Assembly: GCA_012845835.1 (NCBI GenBank)
Contig: JABAKD010000016.1
Coordinates: forward strand, 16,335,625-16,399,624
Length of the DNA: 64,000 nucleotides
Direction of reading: 5' to 3'
Source of the DNA: Undaria pinnatifida
Taxonomy: Eukaryota > Sar > Phaeophyceae > Laminariales > Alariaceae
Part shown: one piece after another, positions 13,301-22,814 of the stretch
How positions within the stretch are numbered: position 1 is the first letter of the stretch
How the letters are laid out: the number at the start of each line of letters is the position of its first letter
Notes under the pieces: model-generated
Database searches by the model: none
What the model saw: only the letters and a program-made list of their open reading frames with translations
What the model was told of the DNA's origin: nothing
Program-made: the position numbers and the translations under genes

Positions 13301-16300
13301 TTAGGAGCGCACGCTCCTTGTTCAGTACCAGGGGGCGTACCTGCAGACCGTACCTGGTAGGGTGGTTTGTCGGATTTGACTCTCGTCTTTTCTCAGATTC
13401 AGTTTTGGATGAGAGTCATCCCACGGTACCGGTTGCATTTTTTAGCCAAAAAAAGGTATACCTTTCTGGCTGAGCTCCTCCATTGTGAAATTATCGGTTG
13501 GCATGACAATTTTACGTGTATCTCCGTTTCAGAACTACGGCAGTGCAGAATAAGTGTTGGTTTTGATCGGGTTGCGCGAACGAGAATGTTTTCGACGCCG
13601 TGCTTCGGATACGGTATTGAGCTCCTGATGTTATTAAGAGGAGCTCAGAAACTTCTGCGGCACTCCTATTAATAGCGTGTGGTGACTGATGAAGCAGAGA
13701 CTCCCCACGTGAGGAGCCTCAGAAGCGCATCTAGTTGGTGCTACCGCACAGTGGCATGGTTCAACGGCAACACTCCTCGCCCCTACACTAAGTTGGGGAA
13801 TACATACATGTGGATTAAGATTACCGAGTCAAACTGCGGAGTACATTTCGATTGATGTTACCGAATCTCTCGCAGTTTGTCGAGGCGTGTCTGTGAAGCA
13901 TCCGGTCTGTCCACGTCCGGCGCCATCCATCGCTCGGTGGTGTTGAGAGGCCAGTTCCCAAGGTTTTCCAGGCGGATATCCGGCATTCCCGATCGGGGGC
14001 GGAGGCTAAACTGTGACACATAAAAAAAACATTGCCAGAGATGTTCCATTGCAAAGACAAAATAACAATATCAGAGTCGCTCTAATAATCCCCCTATGCA
14101 TGCAAGCGGACCGAGGCCTGGGAGAGACGCATCAAAAGCGCGAAGAAAAACTGCTGGCGAAAAAACTCGACATTCAAGCTCACGAGTAGTATTGGGATCT
14201 CAACAAAACGTTTTTTTTGGGGGCGTGTAGGAGTCACATGTTATAAGCCTTAGTGTGGGTAAGCTATTGGTCAACCTTTTGCAAGTGGTCAAACAGACTA
14301 ATACCCCACTAATACCTTAACAAATGGCGTCGTCGACAGACCATGTTTTCTTTGGGTCGTGGGTTCAAATCCCGACATCCGCAATACTTCGAAGTAGTAA
14401 ATTTTTCAGACTTTGCCCATGTCGAACTTGAAAGATACTCTCCCCGGTATCCCCAGGAAATGAAACCGCTTGGATATATTGACAGGTCCGCCCGTATATC
14501 CGACCGACCTGCTATCCCGCCGTTTCAGGGGGGAAGAGTGTTAATAAGGCTTAGTTTTGGGTAAGATATTGGTTAACCTTTTGGAAGTGGTCAAACGGAC
14601 TAATACCCCATTAACATCCTTAACACATAGCTGCTTCTGCTTCATCGGCCCGTCTGCTGTTTCCGTTGCTTGATCAGGGTTGCGGCAGAGGGGGGGGTGC
14701 CTCCGTTCTTCACCACAAAATTTGAGCAACTCGCACAAATGACTCCCTACCTTATGGGGAAAAATAATATCTTCACGCGATTTTTTTTTGGCCCGGCATA
14801 GGTTGCGATTCGGTTGCGGATTCATATCGCGCAGTAAAAATAGCACGAGAGCCTGTGACCGCAAAGGGAACAGGTGGGGCACTCGCGCGAGGGGCCCCGA
14901 GCCACAAACAAAAAAAGGCCCACTGTACCCTTGGTCACTTATAGAATGGCGCGCTATAACGCAATTCCCATGAGGCCATGTTGTTGTTGTGTTCACATTA
15001 AACCGTTCTTTCTACCCAACGACATCAGTACACCCAGCGTCCGTGCTGATTCATCCTATAGAGATACAAATTAAGTGGTCACGGACGACTGTGAAACAGA
15101 GCAAACCACGCAGTCGCAATTCATTAAGGTAAAGCAAGTGGAATGCTCGCGTACCGGTTACGAGGACACAACAAAACAAGCCAGACCATAAAAAAAGAGC
15201 AAAAGAAAGGGAAAAATAAAAGAAAAAAAAGCTACGCCATCCGATAATGGGTAAAACCAACAACATGATGGAGAACATAAATCAACACCACCGAAGAGCA
15301 AAGCGTGAAAAAACGCATTCAACACCTTTCTCGTACAAGATCGCTGCAGGGGACACAAAAGGCAGTGCGCGGACGGTGCTAACCTCGGCAGAGCGGCACG
15401 ATCGAACAGGAGCCACGCGAAAACTACCCGTGTGCGGCCGAAGGGCAGGACGACGCGATCCTCCCAGGGAAGACGTAGCGAGAACCTATCGGCGCCGTTT
15501 GAACACGAGCAGCGACCGGGCTGTTAGATGTTTTAAGCATATACCAGGTGTTGGGGTATGCAAGAAGGGATGGAAATCCTATACTATTAATAGTGGTCTG
15601 TAAACCAGGTATCTATACGTTTCGTCTCCCCTCCCCCCCCCCTGCCCGCTGGGGCTGGTGTTCTCCTGCAACCCACATTTGAAAAGCCTCCGTAATTCTG
15701 CCGCTTCGATGTTGCGGCTGAGCCTGAACGCGGCGCCCAATCCATTTCGTTATTATCGCCAGTTAAACCCCCTCCCAGTTTCCCTTGGGCACTGACTGTG
15801 GACGTATTCCATGCGCGGAAAAGAACAGCCGACGACGCCACTCTCTGGAAGTCGGTAAACTGAGCGCTATCTCGTAGTAGGGCGAGGCTTGTCCGAGGTC
15901 GTTTCCGAGGAGGATGTCTAACGGAAGAGGTCACTCTAGAAGGACCCGCCAGTGAGCCTTTGTAGTAAGTAGGCCGTGGTAAGGTTCGTGTTTTTTTCGA
16001 GATTCCTGGTGGTTGCTGGTCTTGGTCGGCGATTGGTGCTGTTGGAGTAGAAGCGGAGATGTTGCCTCGATGCTTTCGTAACGATGTTGGAAGGTTGTTG
16101 CCGCTGTGGGTTTTCCTCTGCGTGAAGGTCGGAGGGAGCGTGCCCGCTGGTATCGAGAAAAGGGATCGTTCACGACGCGATGAATGTGTTAGTGGTGGTT
16201 GGTGCGTGATGTAGTGTGTGTTGTACGTATGTTGTGCTTTCTCTCCCCATTGTCATTCTAGAGAGACACATATTCGGCACTATTACATACCAAGTACGAA

Positions 16301-16878
16301 GTATGTACAAGTCCTGTGGTTCACAGACTGATAAAGTGAAAACCGAACTCATCGCAAACGAATCGAGGTATCAGATCACGGTACCACAGGTACGTACCCA
16401 CATGAAGTGTGTAGAGCGCACTACAACAATGACTCTAGCAGCAGTCATCACCGGCTTCAGCTATCACATTAGTCTAGACTAGACTATAGCTTATTTATGC
16501 GCAGTATGATAGGGTTAGACTAAGCATCATAAAACGCGAGATATAATTCGCTCGTCTCTGTCACCTACGATTCATACGCCGTTGATTGACATACACGTAG
16601 ATACGAGTTGTACTGCTGTAGTTTGAATCATGAGAATTGCAGCGAGCAGCAGCATGAAAATCGAGAATGCGAGCACATACAAATACGATGCGCTGGGGTT
16701 CTGCGATACAGACAGCTGGCAGAATGTCCCTGTGGGGTGCTTCGTGCATGGCAGCAAGCAAAAGCATGCAACACCAGCACGTAAAGAAAGACTTACAGGG
16801 TGCTTCTCCGTCGCTTCCATCCCACACCGAGTACTTGCTCCTTCCCCTCTCGTCTTTTAGGCGGGACGCACATTCCGC
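1382..16878 (-). CDS. Multi-exon membrane protein with EF-hand-like tail, channel-like (partial)
   Basis: I assembled this minus-strand gene from seven exons: 16878-16797, 16729-16605, 14010-13862, 7631-7452, 5233-5005, 2732-2564 and 1497-1382. Every junction has GT-AG borders and compatible phase, and the exons sum to exactly 350 codons. Codons are GC3-rich in contrast to the flanking repeats. The second exon carries one hydrophobic helix (around YVLAFSIFMLLLAAILMIQ). It is followed by a charged cytosolic part, an acidic Glu/Ala/Pro linker, an amphipathic stretch, and the EF-hand-like DDDKDRFIDVDYF in the 2.7-kb exon, where position 12 is Tyr instead of Glu. A last transmembrane helix followed by an EF-hand resembles polycystin/TRP-type channels, but that is inference; I do not recognise the family with certainty. 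The 5' exons (above 16.9 kb) and the 3' end are unresolved. The last exon may read on to a TAG at 1286. Introns reach 6 kb and hold most repeats of this region. Confidence 0.6.
2045..2300 (+). repeat. Dispersed repeat family A, copy 1
   Basis: Ordered blocks are 'ggactcctcaacccaaaatc', 'ggccatgggg...catccggta', 'aggtcttaagctcccaaatt' and 'ggtgcacctctatcgtagca'. The same order recurs at 4600-4815, 6495-6725, 8340-8450 (inverted), 9030-9195 (inverted) and in a copy split by an insertion at about 9890-9974/10653-10860. It is about 250 bp, non-coding, and probably a short mobile element. Confidence 0.7.
2770..2999 (+). repeat. Dispersed repeat family B, copy 2
   Basis: It shares the GGAGCTCC, CGCCTTCGAAGTCGTTCG and CTTGAGGAACTC blocks with copy 1. 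Its right end, 'cccttaccgtgggatg', is where the 45-bp minisatellite at 3000 begins. Confidence 0.55.
3000..3380 (+). repeat. 45-bp minisatellite, about 9 units
   Basis: Imperfect head-to-tail units begin 'gggatgcctccaaggtttcc' and continue with 'acacatcggacatatatac'. Most units are 45 bp; a few are shortened at the unit end. Because 45 is a multiple of three, the array is open in several frames on both strands and yields repetitive peptides (for example MSDVWKPWRHPTTVY on the minus strand). No start context or codon signal argues that these are translated. Confidence 0.9.
3470..3600 (+). repeat. tRNA-like SINE head (possible)
   Basis: The sequence 'ggttcgagtcc' at about 3555 matches the Pol III B box consensus GGTTCGANTCC exactly. 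An upstream 'gggtgacctcactgat' could be a decayed A box. There is no foldable acceptor stem, so this is not a tRNA gene. It follows a degenerate segment that is also related to 42455-42705. Confidence 0.35.
4600..4815 (+). repeat. Dispersed repeat family A, copy 2
   Basis: It shows all four ordered blocks of family A, including 'ggaggtcttaagctcccaga' and 'ggtgcacctccaccgtagca'. It lies in the intron between the 5.0-kb and 2.7-kb exons of the channel-like gene. Confidence 0.7.
6495..6725 (+). repeat. Dispersed repeat family A, copy 3
   Basis: Ordered blocks of family A are present, with an A-rich expansion near 6540-6570. The copy lies within an intron of the minus-strand gene. Confidence 0.65.
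7100..7240 (+). repeat. Dispersed repeat family D, partial copy
   Basis: Blocks 'ctatacgcacacctt', 'ggcatgtgaaaa', 'cccatatcttgg' and 'cagggcaataacataac' recur at 8920-9040 and inverted near 23600-23660. In the better copies the core is a hairpin, CATGCCTT...AAGGCATG. Confidence 0.6.
7865..8130 (-). repeat. Dispersed repeat family B, copy 3 (inverted)
   Basis: In reverse orientation it carries the GAGCTC boxes, the 'gttcgcgcaacccgacgacc' block and the end block 'cccctaccgtgggataatgc'. The end block is the sequence from which the 45-bp minisatellite unit at 3.0 kb appears to derive. Confidence 0.55.
8485..9045 (+). repeat. Dispersed repeat family D, long copy
   Basis: It runs from 'ggggctgttacagatg' through 'tctactaggcaggttccacg' and the hairpin 'catgccttcaaaggcatg' to 'aataacataacactac'. 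The blocks match 23600-23990 in inverted order, so the two are diverged copies of one element of roughly 500 bp. No reading frame of note is present. Confidence 0.6.
9030..9195 (-). repeat. Dispersed repeat family A, inverted copy
   Basis: It contains the reverse complement of the family A order: 'taccggatgaaaaatcccac', an A-run, 'cgacgattttgggtttaagg' and 'ggctccgtcatgaag'. A further degenerate piece follows at 9210-9340. Confidence 0.55.
9474..9819. mobile_element. Possible short TIR element
   Basis: The interval is bounded by the 10-bp inverted repeat CTGTGAGTCG at 9474 and CGACTCACAG at 9810-9819. Inside are several self-complementary stretches (for example around GTCGGCTGGG...CCAGCCGAC at 9700-9730). 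No convincing target-site duplication is visible, so the mobile-element call is tentative. Confidence 0.3.
9975..10352 (-). mobile_element. TRIM-like mini LTR element 1
   Basis: Two direct repeats of about 85 bp (9975-10059 and 10267-10352) start TGTTAAGG and end in CA (AACA in the right copy). They enclose only about 207 bp. In minus orientation, the bases next to the 5' repeat read TGGCGTCGTCGGCAGG, a plausible tRNA primer-binding site. A purine tract (CAGGGGGAAAGAG) directly precedes the 3' repeat. This is the architecture of terminal-repeat retrotransposons in miniature. The element sits inside a family A repeat, which is split to either side. The inner 'ttcaaatccca' resembles a Pol III B box. 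Confidence 0.75.
10353..10652. repeat. 25-bp minisatellite, 12 units, derived from TRIM LTR end
   Basis: Twelve head-to-tail 25-bp units, with the core 'cccaaactaagccttac', immediately follow the right terminal repeat of the TRIM-like element. Each unit is a copy of the last 25 bases of that repeat. The only variation seen is cttgccc versus cttaccc, so the expansion is recent. Confidence 0.95.
10653..10860 (+). repeat. Right half of a family A repeat split by the TRIM element
   Basis: Starting at 'cccaaaatcgtcgg', it carries 'ggccatgggttttgttcatc' and 'gccggtgcacctctgcccta', the family A order. The matching left part ('ggggctcctta') lies just before 9975. Confidence 0.6.
10852..11741. repeat. 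34-bp satellite array, left block
   Basis: About 26 imperfect units have the core 'tgtcgctgtcctctactg', with variable 'cactattagtagca' spacers. The first unit continues directly from the end of the family A repeat. The array resumes at 12140 after a MITE insertion. Confidence 0.95.
11745..12136. mobile_element. MITE with 39-bp perfect terminal inverted repeats
   Basis: The 392-bp element begins AGTTTTCTGAAAAATGG and ends with its exact reverse complement. The two ends match over 39 bp without a mismatch. CAG flanks both ends (11742-11744 and 12137-12139), giving a 3-bp target-site duplication. It interrupts the 34-bp satellite. There is no transposase, only a short unremarkable frame. A 3-bp duplication is usual for PIF/Harbinger- and CACTA-type elements, but the superfamily cannot be fixed. 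Confidence 0.85.
12140..12617. repeat. 34-bp satellite array, right block
   Basis: About 14 further units of the satellite lie on the right side of the MITE. Phase and consensus are continuous with the left block, which shows that the MITE arrived after the array had expanded. Confidence 0.95.
13045..13305. mobile_element. MITE-like element with imperfect inverted ends
   Basis: The ends CCTAACGAACGAAAACAAAA and, inverted, ...TTTTGTGTTCGTTAGG form an imperfect inverted repeat of about 25 bp around 210 bp of A/T-rich sequence with 'gtgaaatttgtcacgaatc'. A related copy starts at 31600 in an intron of the transcription factor gene. Confidence 0.6.
13400..13655 (-). repeat. Dispersed repeat family B, copy 4 (inverted)
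   Basis: Shares 'atcccacggtaccggttgca', 'gggttgcgcgaacgagaa' and closing GAGCTC boxes with the inverted copy at 7865-8130. Confidence 0.5.
14239..14625 (+). mobile_element. TRIM-like mini LTR element 2
   Basis: The terminal repeats lie at 14239-14322 and 14539-14625; both start TGTTA and end TTAACA. The primer-binding-like TGGCGTCGTCGACAG begins 2 bp after the left repeat. The purine tract CAGGGGGGAAGAG directly precedes the right repeat. The internal region is about 216 bp and includes 'gggttcaaatccc', like a Pol III B box. Orientation is opposite to element 1, with similar length and sequence. I see no clear target-site duplication. Confidence 0.8.
14650..16600. other. Intronic stretch, nothing firmly supported
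   Basis: This is intron of the channel-like gene. A minus-strand frame at about 15630-15934 is open but its codon use is not clearly coding, and I could not find splice sites joining it to the gene. An A/T-rich purine tract lies at 15180-15240. Confidence 0.4.
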
Positions 16879-17221
16879 CTGGTGGTGGATGGCCGACAAA
16901 AATGATTTGGGTCGCCGTTGATCTACGACGTCTACATCTTGTTGACGAGCATTGTCGGCAGGTGGGTGCGACTGCTGCTGTGGTAATTCCTTGTTGCTGT
17001 TGCTGCCCCCGATCATAATAGGGTTGCTCCTGCCATGCCGGCGGCCATCTGCGGACGTGTCGAAAGACGTGTGATATGCCAGGTATGGCAAACAGCAGGC
17101 GTTTGTATGATTCCGGTCTATTTTGTCAACGACGATGTTAAAGAACCAAGATTTTTTTGACAGGGCCTGTAGGGGTGGTCCCGGGTTAGTACTACAGCTG
17201 TGCCTTGGTCAGATGACAATG

Positions 17222-18640
17222 CCCGCACTAAAGTGAGACGCCGAGATATCTGGGGACAGTTCGGCACAGTACTCTGTAGACCGAGGTCGTGCCAAGCATT
17301 TTTCAACGCACTAAACTGGGGGGACGCGCACTAAAGGACACAGCACTAAAGCGGGACGACAACTGCACCACGAAAATAGCCGGCCTGATGTCGTCGTCGC
17401 CGTCGTCGTTGTCGTGGTCATTGAAAAAACTAAAGAACGGTTTCATTTTGAGGAGTTCCACACCATCGCAGGCGTTCTAAGGACTGTCTGACCCTCCTCA
17501 AGTCTGACCGCTTCCCTATAAACATAATCTCCGTTGTCGTCGAATCCTCGCTACCCACCAACCTGTCCCGTCACGCCCTGAAGCAAATCAAGCAGCCAGA
17601 CATATCTGCGCTTCGCAATTGCTCGGCTTCCATTCGTCGCTGTCTTGCTCCCCTGGGAAAACAGCACAAGCAAAAAGCACAACACAAGCAACAAGCACAC
17701 AAGCTTTTTTCTGCTCTCTTTTGGAACACAAACCAAGAAGATGGCGCGCTTCGACGACCAGCAGGACTGCTGCCTCGGCGCCGAGGCCTCCTCCTCCTCC
17801 TCCTCCTCCTCCTCCTCGAGGATGTCTGGCTTCAGTCCGGACTTCGTCCTACCGAGGCTCTTTGACTCCCTCGGCCTTGTCGCCAACCCTAAGCTCTTCG
17901 GCGAGGCCCAAGCGATAGCCCTCCGACGGGTGGGGGCGGGACAGGGCGAAAGAGGGGATCAACCTTGTTCCAAAGAATAAAGCAGTCAGCCGCCGCGGCG
18001 CCGGGTATAACCACCTCACGATAGTTTGCCGTACCGGCCAAGTCATCGCCTGGGGCTTCAACCAAGCTCCGCGCAGGGGCCCGTCCGCCAGCGTTCACTC
18101 CGAGGTGAACGCTCTGAGGGCCCTGTTCAACCACCTCAAGAGTGGGCGGGGTGGGAGGTCGCCCCGGCGTGGGGGGTCGGCGCGGCACCACGAGGATGGG
18201 TTCGATCTCGTCAATGTCCGCTTTACTTTCGACTCGCTCCGCATTTCGAAGCCGTGCAGGCGGTGCTGGCTGTTTCTGACGAAGCATTTGTGGCGGTTCC
18301 GACGCGTGATGTACACTACCTCGGACGGGATCGTCATCTGCATGTCGGCGGACGAGTTCGCCGCTGACCCTCCCGACCACATCAGCAAGGGCCATCGCCT
18401 CGACTACTACAAGAAGAAAACGTGCGAGTCGGGTACCTGTCCTTACGAATCGTGCACCTGCTCGAGGGCCTGATCTCTAAAGCGGGTACCTGGTGTAAGC
18501 AGCCGTGGGGCGCGCGTTGGTACCCTTTAGTGCGAGGCCCCAGTTTAGTGCGTTAAAATGCCAGGTACCTCATGTTGTGGCCCCTGGTTAGTGCGGTAAC
18601 CTTGAGTGCGGGACCCCAGCTTAGTGCGGTGAAAATCACT
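17222..18640. mobile_element. Inverted-repeat element carrying a deaminase gene
   Basis: Inverted GCACTAA-type motifs bracket the gene. On the left are CCCGCACTAAAG (17221), ACGCACTAAACTGGGG (17307), GCGCACTAAAGG (17327) and CAGCACTAAAG (17341). On the right are their complements CTTTAGTGCGAGG (18526), CCCAGTTTAGTGCGTT (18539), GTTAGTGCGG (18587) and CAGCTTAGTGCGG (18617). The best pair shares CATTTT-AACGCACTAAACTGGGG allowing one gap. Clusters of a short subterminal motif at both ends are typical of transposase-binding ends (CACTA, hAT and others). No transposase is present, and a target-site duplication is not evident. Exact borders are therefore uncertain. Confidence 0.55.
17741..18473 (+). 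CDS. Cytidine/dCMP-type deaminase-fold protein, one frameshift
   Basis: The start is ATG at 17741, with a polyserine run at about residues 17-27. The frame then shifts by one base between about 17910 and 17955, within a G-rich stretch. In the downstream frame the core reads HLTIVCRTGQVIAWGFN, then HSEVNAL (zinc/catalytic motif, H codon at 18096), then PCRRC (from 18252), then RVMYTTSDGIV, ending TGA at 18471. HxE plus PCxxC after a beta-hairpin with G-x-N is the signature of the deaminase superfamily (dCMP, ADAT and APOBEC-like). The HxE residue is Ser rather than the common Ala. The distance to PCxxC is lengthened by an Arg/Gly-rich insert. The C-terminus is Cys-rich. The shift may be a sequencing error, an inactivating mutation or real recoding. 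It lies inside the inverted-repeat element, upstream of and antiparallel to the channel-like gene. Confidence 0.7.
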
Positions 18641-18849
18641 TGCGGCGAACTCGCCCTACAGCGACATAGTACCGCACTCTTCCGGGTTAGTCTGGTGCCT
18701 GGTAACATATCGGCGTATATTTGCTGCAGTGTACGACGGGCACAAACTTGTGCTTGCTTTTTTGCTTGGCTGGCTGTTGCTGGTTGGTTCTGTGTGGTGC
18801 GCTTTTGTTTTCACGACTGTATGATAGTGGCAAACTCAGATTGATGCGG

Positions 18850-19870
18850 TGGGCGGGGAAAGGGATGGGGGAACATACATAAACGCGTGTTACATCTGGT
18901 ACGACTGTACTACAAAACTGGTTGTTGAATGACGGGGGGGGGGAGGGACGGAGGGAGAGACGCGGAGGAGCAGCAAGGCAAGGAGTGGGGGAGAGGAAAG
19001 GAATGAGGCGGAGTTGGTACCCGTGTCGGTGTTGTTACCGGTGTTGGTGTCAGGGTGGGTAAGGGTGGTGGCGGTGGTGGTGGTGGTGGTGGTAACGGTG
19101 GTGTGATGGTGGTGGCAGTGGTGGCGGTGATGATGAATGTTGGTGACGGCTGTGACAGCTGTGGTGGAGGTAGCAGCGGGCGACGCCTCGGGCGGAGCGG
19201 TGTTCTAACATCGTGGGAGAGTGAGCGGGAGGTGAAGGGGTTGGGGGGGGGGGCGCTGATGGACGAAGGCCCGATTTTTGTGTCAAAACATATCGAGGCC
19301 GTAGCGGCCGTTTCCTTCCATGCCTAGAATTGGGGATGGGGAGATGTGGGTGAGGAGTGGAATGGGGAGGTGGACCGAAAAGCGGAGGAGGAAGGGGGGA
19401 GAGGAGGAAGAGAAGGAGGGCACTAAGAGAACAGTCAACAGCACTATGTGCGAGTGGACGAGGTGGAGAGGGGCGAGGAGATGGAGGGGGGGGGGGGAGG
19501 AGGAGGAGAAGGAGGAGGAGGGCGGGGAGGCTGAGAAAGAGAAGGGGGATTGAGGTGGAGGGGCAGCGGGAGGAACTACTACGCGCGACCCGGATTTAAG
19601 GTCGCTTTGTCGTGGTTAAGAGAAAGCCTAAAAGTTTGGCATTCAGAGCGCCCCCCGGGTGCTTGTCGCTGCTGCTGCTGCTGCTGCTACTACCGCTGCT
19701 ACTGCTACTACTGCTGCTGCTGTTACTGCTGTTACTGCTGCTACTGCTACTTCTTCCGCTACTGCCGCTTCTTCTGGCGCTATGGTCGATGCTGCCGCAG
19801 AGGGGGGAGGCTAAAGGGGGGGGGGGGGGGGGGGGGCTGCGTACCGCAAGTTCAATGATAAGAGCAATGG
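18850..19870. repeat. GGT/GGA-rich and CTG-type low complexity
   Basis: (GGT)n at about 19060-19130, purine-rich (GGA)n at 19380-19545, (CTG/CTA)n at 19665-19760 and a G20 run at about 19817. The frames open here encode homopolymers such as polyserine or polyleucine and are not supported as genes. Confidence 0.8.
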
Positions 19871-22814
19871 AGTTGCTGGTGAGAGACGGCTTCCATTCTA
19901 ACCTGTGTGGTGTGCGTTCACGGTAAGGGGTGGGGGTGGGGGCACGTAAGGGGCGCGCATCTCTTTCTTGAGTGCTACGCGCACGCGAATTTTGCTTTGG
20001 TCTTACGAAAGTGGTGGCGACAGCCAAAAAGGAGCTGCCACGTATATACGACGAATAAAGCAGCAGCCGCACGTACTTGAAGTTGAAGCACGAAAACAAG
20101 AAAAAAGTGTACTCGTATGCCATTGGTTGGTTGGTTGATCTTACGTTGGTTGATTCACCCTTGGTTGATGCTGGCACGAGGTGACGCTAGCCGATACACG
20201 AAGGGCGGTGGCGGGCTCCGAGACTCTAGAAGTAAGAGGATAATAACGATGACCCGAGCTCGTCGCGTACGGTCTTTTCGTGTTACCCGGTTTGATACCT
20301 GGTACATTATTTGTGTGAGTGTAGGTAGCCTGGGGGGAGAAAGAAACGTTCGAGCGGAGGTGTTGTTCCATCGGTTTGATGCGTGTGTCGGAGGGCGAGC
20401 GGGAGGGCGGCATCCACTTTTTTGTTTGTAGCAGTCGGTGGGCGTTGTGCTCCAAAGTTCTTTGCATTACGGTGGGCCGAAATCATGGATTAATAGATGG
20501 ATGGGTGGATAGATGGATTGATGGGTGTTTGTTCCGCCCGTCCCGCTATCGTGGGTGCTTCCGCTGTGTCTTCTGCCATGTGCATGTTTTTTTTTTAACA
20601 TTTGGCGACTGTCGGCAACGGCCGTGTTTGGGGGGATGGGTGGCAGAAAGGGGCGTGAACGCGGAGGGATTCCGAAAAGTAGGCGACCGACCGACCAACC
20701 GATTGATCGGTCTACTCACCCACCGACCTGTGTACTCACCGAGTTCTACCGCCAACGTTTAGCTCGGAGGAGGGGTCTTGCGCGCGATTTGTTTATTCCT
20801 CCATGCCAGTCTGTTCGGAAAATATAAGGACCATTTTCGTTATTAATATAGCTATCAAACGGTGCTTACATTTACGGACAGTGATATGTTGTAGTACTCT
20901 GGTTGAGTGGGCGATGAACATTGTTGCTGAATTAGTGCTTTCGCGTTTTGTTTTTGTCTGTTGTGGTGATTGTGGAGTGAATGAGTGAGGTGGGTAGCTG
21001 GGTGCGTGGGTGGCCTGACAAGAGTGTCTGTTCGAGCCCCTGCTGCTGCCGCTGTTAAGTGCTGCGGTTCGTACGGCTGTCTGAGTGAGTGAAACTTTTT
21101 TTTTTCGTGTTTTTTCCTCTTCTCTCTTCCTCTCCCTCACTTTCTCGTGCGTGTAATGTGTACCGTGCTCACACCTCGTGCTGCATCGGTGCTGCTCTTT
21201 TTTGCGTGTTTTCTTTTTTTTTTTCTTCGTCTGGAGTATGCCGAACGCTTTGCCAATGACTGGCGGGCGGGCCGGAGTGGGACGTAGATTCGTTGTGGTG
21301 TTTGTTGCGATGATGCCCTTACGAGTTTCGCGGGGGTGGAGGGGTAAGGGGGCAGTCATTGTCCCGCGCGTACACTCTTCTTGTCACGCAGTAACGCAGT
21401 AGTACAGCAGCAGTAAGTTGAAGAAGGCAACATGATTGGGTGGGGGTGTTGTGGCGTGGGGTGGCGTGGGGTGGGGTGGGCTGTGGCTGTAGTGTTTTGT
21501 ATATTTCTTTGTATGTATTTTGGGCCATGGAGACTCATTCGGATGGATGCTTGTTGTGTCTAGTCTCTTTTTCTCTTTTGACATGTTGTCGACGGAGCTC
21601 TGTCTATGAATAAAGTGAATATATACGCTGTTTCTGGAACATTTATTTAGGATTGTTTCGGGTGGTTCGCCGACGGTACCTTGCGTGCCATTTTTTTTTC
21701 GAGAAGTTGTTTTGCTGGCTGTGTGGCCCACCCTCGATATGCTGCTACCGGCCCGTGATTATGGTCAGCGCGGGTTCAGGGTGCTTGGTGGGCCCTCCCA
21801 GCGGTGACTTATATACCCAGCGTCAGTTTGGAGGGCTCAGGTCTAGGTGGGATGAGGTCTATGTGGTGTCAGGGTGCCAGGTGCAAGTTAGTGTGTGTTC
21901 GTGTGGTGAACAATTAAACAAGTCGAAATATAAGTAGTTGACCAATAAAGGGGTTTCTCGAATACCAGGTATGTGGTAAGCTCTACTGGTTTCGCCCGTG
22001 CTTCACGCGTCATGATCGCGCTCACCCTATATTTCCAATGCACCCCCACCCCCACTTCAATATGTGTCGGGACGCTCGTCGCCTCGTTGTAGCGTAGGCA
22101 TTGGGACGACCACTGCCGCCACTGCCGCCGCAGCCGCAGCTTGTTTTGCCCTGCGTGCCTACCGCATGATGCTTCCTGATGGTTGTTGTCGGTTGCTCTC
22201 CGCCGCTGTCTCCGCTCAGTCAGGTCCAGATTCAATGCTAGCGTGTTCGTGCCTTGCTCTCCAGCGTCCACTATTTTCAGATTTTTCCCTTGCGACAGGG
22301 TTTCACCGCCCTTCGGAAAGAGTGTTTGATCACCATTTTTTTTCGTGTCTTATCGTTGTGCAGTTTTCCGGGAAACACCCCTAGCTCCAGAACACCTCGC
22401 CGCTAGTCGACTCGAGTGTCGGTGCGAACTTTTACCCAATCGAAACAAAAACCTCTTGGGAAACAGTTCGCGGTCTCGAACCCTCCGCGCATAGTCTATG
22501 AGGCACACTGGGGAATAGGACGCTAACACATATCGTTGGCGCTGCGATGTGTTTGGTAACCCTTTTCAGAGTGTTTATCACTTGAGGTGTTTTATCATCC
22601 TTCATGAGATTCTAAATTATATTCTTGAGAGCATTTTATCGAAGACGCAACGTGGTTTTACACAAGGAAAGGGCTACATCAAGAAACACATCTCTGTTCT
22701 ATGCCTCAAGAAAGGTATCCAACCGTTTTGTTGGAGCAAACCGTCACTCCCTGGACGTTCTATCGGACATTTTTAGAGCTTCGCCACCGTTTCTTTCGAA
22801 TTTCCGAAGTTTGT
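19871..22814. other. No supported gene
   Basis: The stretch has scattered homopolymer runs and T-rich tracts (20590, 21090, 21210). No exon-like segment shows both coding codon use and splice sites. 5' exons of the minus-strand channel-like gene could be hidden here. Confidence 0.4.

Noticed and set aside
15630-15934. Minus-strand frame as a retroelement gag fragment
   Set aside because: No recognisable motif and ambiguous codon use; left as unresolved intron sequence.
19596-20177. 193-codon minus-strand frame with polyserine
   Set aside because: It is created by CTG/CTA simple repeats; no domain and no splice context.
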